Shown: piece after piece, positions 1 to 4,914 of the stretch
Position numbering within the stretch: position 1 is the stretch's first letter
How the letters are laid out: each line of letters opens with the position of its first letter
From: Pseudomonadota bacterium
Lineage (GTDB): Bacteria > Pseudomonadota > Alphaproteobacteria > Rhizobiales > Xanthobacteraceae
Direction of reading: 5' to 3'
NCBI GenBank assembly: GCA_023387555.1
Contig: JAEWHY010000571.1
Coordinates: 1 to 6,261 of the forward strand
Length of the DNA: 6,261 nt
Notes under the pieces: model-generated
Database searches by the model: none
Seen by the model: only the letters and a program-made list of their open reading frames with translations
Told to the model about the DNA's origin: nothing
Made by a program: the position numbers and the translations under genes

Positions 1-378
<378 letters not shown>

Positions 379-388
379 TCGCGGAGCG

Positions 389-1324
389 ATGAGGACGGGG
401 CTCGCCATATCGAGTGTCGTGCATGCGTCCGCACTGTTGTGGGCGGTGCTGACGTTCACGACGTCGCCGCTGGAATCGATGCCGGCGGATTCGCTGCCGG
501 TCGACCTCATCACGCCCACCGAATTCAGCCAGCTCACGGCGGGTTCCAAGACCGCGAAGCTTCAGGATGCGCCGAAGCCGCTGGTCGAGAAGGTCGGCGA
601 GAAGAAGCAGGTCGAGGATCACACCGCCAAGGTCTCCGAGAAAAAGGAAATCCAGGCGACGAAGAACGAGCAGACCCCGCCGAAGCCGGTCGAGAAGACC
701 GAGTCCAAGCCGGAGCCCAAGCCCGAACCGCCCAAGCCCGCCGAGGCCGCGAAGGCCAAGCCGGAACCGAAGCCCGAGGAAAAGCCGGACCCGATCGCCG
801 AAGCCCTGAAGAAGGACGAGGCGAAGAAGAAAGAGGAACAGAAGAAGCAGGCCCAGAAGGCCGTTCCGACGCCGCAAAAGAAGCCGCCGCCCAAGAAGCA
901 GCCGGAATTCAATCCGCAGCGGATTGCCGCGCTTCTCGACAAGCGCGATCCGCAGCGCCAGGCCGCGACCGGCGACGCGATCAACCGGACCGCGTCGCTC
1001 GGCGTTCCGGCCGGCAGCGCGGCCACCTTGTCGCAGAACGAACTGGATGCATTGCGCGCCAAGCTGCGGCAGAACTGGTCGGTGCCGCCGCTCGCCGAGA
1101 AGGTCGTGATCCGCATGGTGATCCGGCTCAATCCCGACGGGCGTCTCGCCTCGCCGCCACAGGTTCTGACCCGCGGCAGCGGGACGGCGTTCGAGGCCTT
1201 CCGCGACAGCGCCGTGCGCGCGGTCATGGTCAGCCAGCCCTTCACCATGCTTCGCAAGGAGACCTACGAAGTGTGGCGCGAGATCGATATCGATTTTGAC
1301 GAACGAACGATGTTTGGACTTTGA
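389..1324 (+). CDS. tolA: TolA, inner membrane-to-periplasm linker of the Tol-Pal system
   Basis: TolA transmits TolQR motor energy across the periplasm to TolB and Pal. The 311-residue product has the three-part TolA plan. A short cytoplasmic N-terminus and single membrane helix lie at about residues 5-23 (ISSVVHASALLWAVLTF). A long charged linker rich in Lys, Glu, Pro and Ala spans about residues 55-175. A C-terminal TolA/TonB-like domain spans about residues 213-311, including ALRAKLRQNWSVPP (221-234), a strand pattern at VIRMVIRLNPDGR (240-252) and a closing REIDIDF near 297-303. The protein has no cysteine, so the C-terminal domain cannot form the disulfide seen in E. coli TolA. It is shorter than E. 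coli TolA (421 residues), mainly in the linker. I chose ATG 389, 10 nt after the tolR stop and preceded by GGAG at 383-386, although that spacing is very short. A TTG at 350 would overlap tolR by 29 nt and only add 13 charged residues before the helix. TonB is the alternative, but the context favours TolA. Confidence 0.93.
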   Translation: MRTGLAISSVVHASALLWAVLTFTTSPLESMPADSLPVDLITPTEFSQLTAGSKTAKLQDAPKPLVEKVGEKKQVEDHTAKVSEKKEIQATKNEQTPPKPVEKTESKPEPKPEPPKPAEAAKAKPEPKPEEKPDPIAEALKKDEAKKKEEQKKQAQKAVPTPQKKPPPKKQPEFNPQRIAALLDKRDPQRQAATGDAINRTASLGVPAGSAATLSQNELDALRAKLRQNWSVPPLAEKVVIRMVIRLNPDGRLASPPQVLTRGSGTAFEAFRDSAVRAVMVSQPFTMLRKETYEVWREIDIDFDERTMFGL

Positions 1325-1330
1325 ACGACA

Positions 1331-2680
1331 ATGACTGAGACAAAGCTGGTTCATCCATTCGGTGTCACACGCCGCCGCGCCCTGCTTCTCGGCGCCGGCG
1401 CGCTCGGCGCTGCCGCGTTTCCGCTGCGCGACGCACGCGCGCAGGTGCGGCTGCAGATCACCGAAGGCAACTTCCAGCCGATGCCGATCGCGATTCCGGA
1501 TTTCTTCGGGAATGCGGCGGATGCCGAGACGGCGCGCAATGTCTCGGCGATCGTGACCAACAATTTGCGGCGCTCGGGACTGTTTGCGCCGATCGATCCT
1601 GCGGCCTTCATCGAGCGGCTGAAGGGTGTGGATGTGCCGCCCAATTATGCCGACTGGCGCGCCATCAAGGCGCAGGCGCTGGTCGCGGGTCAGGTGGTGC
1701 GGCAGGGCGACGGGCGGCTGCATGCGCGCTTTCGGCTTTACGACGTGTTCGGCGGGGTGCAGCAGGCGGGCCAGCAATACACCACGACGCCGGAAAACTG
1801 GCGGCGCATCGGCCACATCATTTCGGACGCGATCTACAAGCGGCTCACCGGCGAGAACGGCTATTTCGACACCCGCATCGTGTTCGTCGATGAAAGCGGT
1901 CCGAAGGACCGCCGCGTCAAACGCCTCGCGCTGATGGATCAGGACGGCGCCAATGTGCGGTATCTCACCCGCGGCGACGATCTCGTGCTGACGCCGCGGT
2001 TCTCGCCGTCGACGCAGGAAATCACCTATATGTCGTTCGGACAGGGCGATCCGCGCGTCTATCTGCTCAACATCGAGACCAACCAGCGCGAAATCGTCGG
2101 CAATTTCCCCGGCATGACGTTCTCGCCGCGGTTCTCGCCGGACGGCCAGCGCGTGATCATGAGCCTGCAGCAGGGCTCCAACTCGAATCTGTTCGTGATG
2201 GATCTGCGCTCGCGTGCCACCACGCGCCTGACGCAGTCGCCTGCGATCGATACAGCGCCGTCCTATTCGCCCGACGGTTCCCAGATCTGTTTCGAATCCG
2301 ATCGCGGCGGCTCGCAGCAGATCTATGTAATGCCTTCGACCGGCGGACCGGCGCAGCGCATCAGCTTCGGCGAAGGTTCCTATTCAACGCCGGTCTGGTC
2401 GCCGCGCGGCGACACCATCGCCTTCACCAAGCAGGGAGGCGGACGCTTCTCGATTGGCATCATGCGCACCGACGGTTCCGGCGAGCGCATCCTCACCGAA
2501 GGGTTCCACAACGAGGGACCGACCTTCGCGCCCAATGGCCGCGTGATCATGTTCTTCCGCGAAGGCGGCGGGCAGAGCGGTCCGTCGCTTTATTCGGTGG
2601 ATATCACCGGCCGCAACGAGCAGCGCATTCCGACGCCCAGCTTCGCATCAGATCCGGCCTGGTCGCCGCTTCTGTCCTGA
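1331..2680 (+). CDS. tolB: TolB, periplasmic beta-propeller protein of the Tol-Pal system
   Basis: Soluble periplasmic protein that binds Pal and is released from it by energised TolA. The product has 449 residues, a usual length. The signal peptide is residues 1-37, with cleavage likely after ARA (35-37), giving a mature N-terminus of QVRLQITEGNFQP that matches the TolA-binding end of TolB. It contains three arginines (14-16, TRRRALLLG), so it resembles a twin-arginine signal. The N-terminal TolB domain spans about residues 38-175. A six-bladed propeller of PD40-type repeats follows, with SP-containing turns at TPRFSPSTQE (221-230), SPRFSPDGQ (265-273), APSYSPDGS (309-317), TPVWSPRGD (353-361), GPTFAPNGR (396-404) and DPAWSPLLS (441-449). 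The start ATG is 6 nt after the tolA stop and has no strong Shine-Dalgarno sequence, so translational coupling with tolA is likely. The protein ends directly on the last blade motif. Confidence 0.97.
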   Translation: MTETKLVHPFGVTRRRALLLGAGALGAAAFPLRDARAQVRLQITEGNFQPMPIAIPDFFGNAADAETARNVSAIVTNNLRRSGLFAPIDPAAFIERLKGVDVPPNYADWRAIKAQALVAGQVVRQGDGRLHARFRLYDVFGGVQQAGQQYTTTPENWRRIGHIISDAIYKRLTGENGYFDTRIVFVDESGPKDRRVKRLALMDQDGANVRYLTRGDDLVLTPRFSPSTQEITYMSFGQGDPRVYLLNIETNQREIVGNFPGMTFSPRFSPDGQRVIMSLQQGSNSNLFVMDLRSRATTRLTQSPAIDTAPSYSPDGSQICFESDRGGSQQIYVMPSTGGPAQRISFGEGSYSTPVWSPRGDTIAFTKQGGGRFSIGIMRTDGSGERILTEGFHNEGPTFAPNGRVIMFFREGGGQSGPSLYSVDITGRNEQRIPTPSFASDPAWSPLLS

Positions 2681-2774
2681 CTTCAACCGCTTGCGACTGT
2701 TGCCGCGATGCACCGCTTGCGCGCTGCGCATGGCGATGTCCGGAATTCGGATTCGATTCGCCGCATTTTCGGCA

Positions 2775-2791
2775 TTAAGGCGTGAGTAACC
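2775..2791 (+). promoter_or_regulatory. Weak CtrA-like site upstream of pal
   Basis: TTAA at 2775-2778 is followed, after 7 nt, by GTAACC at 2786-2791. The alphaproteobacterial cell-cycle regulator CtrA binds TTAA-N7-TTAA, so this is a one-mismatch match. A second TTAAC occurs just downstream at 2793-2797. The position, about 130-145 nt before the pal start, suits a promoter region, and Tol-Pal works in cell division. The motif is short and A/T-rich, and chance similarity is a real possibility. Confidence 0.22.
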
Positions 2792-2804
2792 ATTAACGAT
2801 GGTT

Positions 2805-2821
2805 TGCGGCGAACCGCCGCA
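2805..2821 (+). repeat. Small GC-rich hairpin between tolB and pal
   Basis: TGCGGCG (2805-2811) and CGCCGCA (2815-2821) form a perfect 7-bp stem with a 3-nt loop. Only three T residues follow, so it is at best a weak terminator or attenuator after tolB. It could also slow 3' decay of the tolR-tolA-tolB message. The structure is directly visible; its role is inference. Confidence 0.4.
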
Positions 2822-2907
2822 TTTCGGGGCGCTTTGTAAGGCCTGATCAAGGTTGACGGAAGGTTCGCTTAACGATCCGGCCTTAGACCTTCCAGTACGT
2901 AGTGAAT

Positions 2908-2911
2908 GGAG
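2908..2911 (+). promoter_or_regulatory. pal: Ribosome binding site deciding the pal start
   Basis: GGAG at 2908-2911 lies 8 nt before ATG 2920, an ideal distance. It favours this start over the in-frame GTG at 2902, which lies upstream of the GGAG, and over the in-frame ATGs at 2950 and 2956, which have no comparable site. Confidence 0.6.
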
Positions 2912-2919
2912 TCACCGGG

Positions 2920-3435
2920 ATGATTGCTGTGAGACAATCCCTGCGCCGCATGGACATGCGCGGATTGGTGCGCGCGGTCGGGCTGATCGCCGTGCTGGCG
3001 GGTGCGCTTGCGGTGTCCGCATGCGCGAAGAATTCGGGCGATCAGGTCGGGGCCGCCGGCGCTGCGACACCGGGCAGCCAGCAGGACTTCGTCGTGAACG
3101 TGGGCGACCGCGTCTTCTTCGAATCCGATCAGTCGACGCTGACGCCGCAGGCCCGCGCCACGCTCGACAATCAGGCGCAATGGCTGAACCGCTATACGCA
3201 ATACAGCTTCACGGTCGAGGGCCATGCCGACGAGCGCGGTACCCGCGAATACAACATCGCGCTCGGCGCGCGCCGCGCTCAGACCGTGCGTGAGTATCTG
3301 TCGTCGCGCGGCGTCAATCCGCAGCGCATGCGAACCATTTCCTACGGCAAGGAGCGTCCGGTCGCGGTGTGCGACGATATCTCCTGCTGGTCGCAGAATC
3401 GACGCTCCGTCACTGTGCTGAACGCCAGCTCTTAA
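2920..3435 (+). CDS. pal: Pal, peptidoglycan-associated outer membrane lipoprotein
   Basis: Outer-membrane lipoprotein that binds peptidoglycan non-covalently and partners TolB. The 171-residue product begins with a lipoprotein signal peptide: basic N-terminus, hydrophobic stretch at about 15-32 and lipobox VSAC, with the acylated Cys at residue 35. A flexible Gly/Ala-rich spacer (36-55) follows, then an OmpA-like domain (about 57-168). The domain carries VFFESDQ (65-71) and the peptidoglycan-binding signature GHADERGTREYNIALGARRA (101-120), where Asp104 and an Arg at 118 or 119 are expected to hold the diaminopimelate residue of the peptide stem. The segment SYGKERP (141-147) and the terminal NRRSVTV (160-166) are also typical. 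Cysteines 151 and 156 in CDDISC could form a disulfide. ATG 2920 was chosen for its spaced GGAG; ATG 2950 would give an equally good signal peptide with Cys at 25. A strong terminator follows 22 nt after the stop. Confidence 0.96.
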   Translation: MIAVRQSLRRMDMRGLVRAVGLIAVLAGALAVSACAKNSGDQVGAAGAATPGSQQDFVVNVGDRVFFESDQSTLTPQARATLDNQAQWLNRYTQYSFTVEGHADERGTREYNIALGARRAQTVREYLSSRGVNPQRMRTISYGKERPVAVCDDISCWSQNRRSVTVLNASS

Positions 3436-3457
3436 CTCTCGATCACGACATTTCGCT

Positions 3458-3495
3458 GAAACCGGCGCCCGTTGCGGCGCCGGTTTCGCTTTTTT
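3458..3495 (+). terminator. Intrinsic terminator closing the tol-pal unit
   Basis: GAAACCGGCGCC (3458-3469) and GGCGCCGGTTTC (3476-3487) form a perfect 12-bp GC-rich stem with a 6-nt loop, followed after two bases by six T residues (3490-3495). It starts 22 nt after the pal stop. It should separate tol-pal transcription from the efflux genes and implies that the adaptor gene has its own promoter. Confidence 0.93.
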
Positions 3496-3588
3496 GGTTT
3501 TCAACGGGGGGCTTTGCGGGTGGCCGAGCCGGTCTGGAAACGGCCGTTGCCGCTTGCCAAAGTTCCACAGGCACGGAATTGTAGCCGC
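3496..3588 (+). other. Presumed promoter region of the efflux genes
   Basis: This 93-nt stretch lies between the pal terminator and the adaptor start, so it should hold the efflux promoter. I cannot assign a convincing -35/-10 pair: TTGCCA at 3554-3559 has only a poor AATTGT partner at 3577-3582. A perfect 10-bp palindrome AACGGCCGTT sits at 3539-3548 and could be part of an operator, but a 10-bp palindrome is not rare by chance. Confidence 0.35.
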
Positions 3589-4737
3589 ATGCTCGCGCGC
3601 TCTCGAATCTTCTCGCTCTTCGCCCTCGCCGCAGCCGGTTTTCTCGCCGCCTGCGAAGAGACCAATCGCTATGTCCCGCCGCCGCCGCCGCAGGTCGTCG
3701 TGGCCAATCCGCTGCGGACCAATGTGATCGGCTATCTCGAAGAGACCGGCACGCTGGCGGCGGTGAACTCGGTCGATCTCGTGGCGCGCATTCCGGGCTT
3801 CGTGACGGCGATCCAGTATACCGACGGTGCGCTGGTGAAGAAGGGTGCGCCGCTGTTCCAGATCGAGCCCGAGCCTTACAAGGCCAAGCTCGATCAGGCC
3901 GTCGCGCAGGAGGATGCCGCCAGGGCGCAGCTTGCCAATTCGCAGATCGAGTTCGATCGCCAGGCCGACCTCGTCAAACGCCAGGTGTCGTCGCAGGCGA
4001 ATTATGACAAGGCGCTGACCCAGCGCGACACCGACAAGGCCAACCTCGAGCAGGCCCAGGCCAATACCGAAGTTGCCAGGATCAATTACGGCTATACCCA
4101 GGTGCTGGCGCCGTTCGACGGCATCGTCACCGCGCGCCTCGTTTCGGTCGGCGAATATGTCGGCGCCAACAACACGCCGACCAAGCTTGCGACCATCGTT
4201 CAGATCGACCCGATCTGGGTCAACTTCAATATTAACGAACAGGAGGTCCAGCGGATTCGCGCCGAACGCGCCAGGATGGGCGAGATCACGAACGACGTGA
4301 GCAATATCCCGGTCGAGGTCGGCCTGCAGACCGACGTCGGCTTCCCGTACAAGGGACACCTCGATTACGCGGCGCCGACATTGGCGGCGGGCACCGGCAC
4401 GCTTCCCGTGCGCGGCATCTTGCAGAATGCGAATGCGGCGCTGCTGCCGGGCTATTTCGTGCGCGTGCGGGTGCCGGGTCCGGGCCAGGAACGGCTGCTG
4501 GTACCCGATGTGGCGATCGGCGCGGATCAGGGCGGCCGCTATGTGCTGGTGCTCAATGCCGACAATGTGGTCGAGCAGCGTCCGGTCACCGCTGGCCAGC
4601 AGGTCGGTTCGCTGCGCGTGATCCTGGACGGACTCAAGGTGGAGGATCGCGTCGTGGTCGACGGGCTGCTGCGCGCAATCCCGGGCCAGAAGGTCGATCC
4701 GAAGCCGCAGACGCTCACGCCGCCCAAGCAATCCTGA
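3589..4737 (+). CDS. RND efflux periplasmic adaptor, lipoprotein type (AcrA/MexA family)
   Basis: Membrane fusion protein that bridges an inner-membrane RND pump and an outer-membrane channel. The 382-residue product starts with a lipoprotein signal whose lipobox LAAC puts the acylated Cys at residue 22, followed by EETNRY and a five-proline run (30-34). Domains follow in the AcrA order. A first lipoyl half lies at about 60-96 (VARIPGFVTAIQYTDGALVKKG). An alpha-helical hairpin rich in Gln, Ala and Asp lies at about 97-167. The second lipoyl half is at 172-206 (VLAPFDGIVTARLVSVGEYV). A beta-barrel starts at DPIWVNFNINEQEV (207-220), and a membrane-proximal domain covers about 300-370 (VPDVAIGAD, GLKVEDRVVVDGL). 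I chose ATG 3589 because it starts the signal peptide cleanly; a longer frame from TTG 3472 would begin inside the terminator loop. Its Shine-Dalgarno is weak (GGA at 3575-3577). The substrate cannot be told from the sequence. The pump follows after 177 nt, an unusually long gap for such a pair. Confidence 0.95.
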   Translation: MLARSRIFSLFALAAAGFLAACEETNRYVPPPPPQVVVANPLRTNVIGYLEETGTLAAVNSVDLVARIPGFVTAIQYTDGALVKKGAPLFQIEPEPYKAKLDQAVAQEDAARAQLANSQIEFDRQADLVKRQVSSQANYDKALTQRDTDKANLEQAQANTEVARINYGYTQVLAPFDGIVTARLVSVGEYVGANNTPTKLATIVQIDPIWVNFNINEQEVQRIRAERARMGEITNDVSNIPVEVGLQTDVGFPYKGHLDYAAPTLAAGTGTLPVRGILQNANAALLPGYFVRVRVPGPGQERLLVPDVAIGADQGGRYVLVLNADNVVEQRPVTAGQQVGSLRVILDGLKVEDRVVVDGLLRAIPGQKVDPKPQTLTPPKQS

Positions 4738-4747
4738 TCCGGGAGCT

Positions 4748-4822
4748 AGTGTGGTGGTTCGGAAATCCGCTTCATTCTTGCCGCACGCTCTTCGAGCGTG
4801 GATTTCCGAACCAAACCACACT
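4748..4822. repeat. Palindromic repeat element 1 (adaptor-pump gap)
   Basis: Imperfect 75-bp palindrome starting 10 nt after the adaptor stop. The outer arms AGTGTGGT (4748-4755) and ACCACACT (4815-4822) pair perfectly. A 2-nt bulge (AA, 4813-4814) precedes perfect 13-bp inner arms GGTTCGGAAATCC (4756-4768) and GGATTTCCGAACC (4800-4812). The loop holds a second hairpin CACGCTC-TTC-GAGCGTG (4784-4800). No T run follows, so it is not a typical terminator. It shares ends, core and a GCCGCA in the loop (4780-4785) with element 2. It resembles the intergenic REP-like or MITE-like palindromes of alphaproteobacteria, but I cannot name the family with certainty. Confidence 0.9.
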
Positions 4823-4839
4823 GAAATCATGGGTTTGCT

Positions 4840-4910
4840 AGTGTCCTTCGAAGCCGAAGTCCGCTCACCAGCAAGCCGCAGAACGAAGCGGACTTCGGAT
4901 TCGGGACACT
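4840..4910. repeat. Palindromic repeat element 2, abutting the pump gene start
   Basis: Imperfect 71-bp palindrome, 17 nt after element 1. The outer arms are AGTGTCC (4840-4846) and GGACACT (4904-4910). A 2-nt bulge (TT, 4847-4848) is followed by CGAA/TTCG (4849-4852/4900-4903), one G/A mismatch (4853/4899) and perfect 12-bp inner arms CCGAAGTCCGCT (4854-4865) and AGCGGACTTCGG (4887-4898). The 21-nt loop (4866-4886) contains GCCGCA at 4875-4880. Both elements are preceded by GCT, giving GCTAGTGT. The element ends 4 nt before the GTG start of the RND pump and includes its likely ribosome binding site. Confidence 0.9.
4903..4906 (+). promoter_or_regulatory. Probable Shine-Dalgarno of the RND pump, inside palindrome 2
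   Basis: GGGA at 4903-4906 is 8 nt before GTG 4915 and is the best Shine-Dalgarno candidate. All four bases belong to the right arm of palindrome 2 and would be base-paired if the hairpin forms in the mRNA. The match to the anti-Shine-Dalgarno is modest. Confidence 0.45.
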
Positions 4911-4914
4911 TGCG

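Larger units (their letters stand above)
2681..2919 (+). other. tolB-pal intergenic region, 239 nt
   Basis: No coding frame with a convincing protein was seen here. The gap is far larger than those between tolR, tolA and tolB, so pal probably has its own promoter or an mRNA processing site. It contains a 10-bp direct repeat ACCGCTTGCG (2686-2695 and 2712-2721), a small palindrome ACCAT-TAACG-ATGGT (2789-2803), a 7-bp hairpin (2805-2821), an AAGGTT pair at 11-nt spacing (2849-2854, 2860-2865) and an isolated TTGACG at 2853-2858 resembling a -35 box. No good -10 box stands 16-18 nt downstream of that TTGACG, so I do not call a promoter. Confidence 0.6.

Noticed and set aside
589..900. Repeat array or CRISPR-like repetition in the Lys/Pro/Glu region
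   Set aside because: The repetition is codon-level low complexity (AAG, GAG, CCG, GAA) of the TolA linker, in frame, with no regular repeat-spacer spacing.
2853..2886. Sigma-70 promoter with TTGACG at 2853 before pal
   Set aside because: No acceptable -10 hexamer is found 16-18 nt downstream (2875-2882 is GC-rich), so only an isolated -35-like hexamer can be stated.
2902..2919. GTG 2902 as the pal start
   Set aside because: The good GGAG site (2908-2911) lies downstream of this GTG and at ideal distance from ATG 2920. The additional six residues add nothing to the signal peptide.
3472..3588. N-terminal extension of the adaptor from TTG 3472
   Set aside because: The TTG is in the loop of the intrinsic terminator, and the extension would place 39 basic residues before a standard lipoprotein signal peptide.
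4738..4914. Intrinsic terminator between adaptor and pump
   Set aside because: Both hairpins are stable, but neither is followed by a T run, and the pump would then need a promoter in the few remaining bases.
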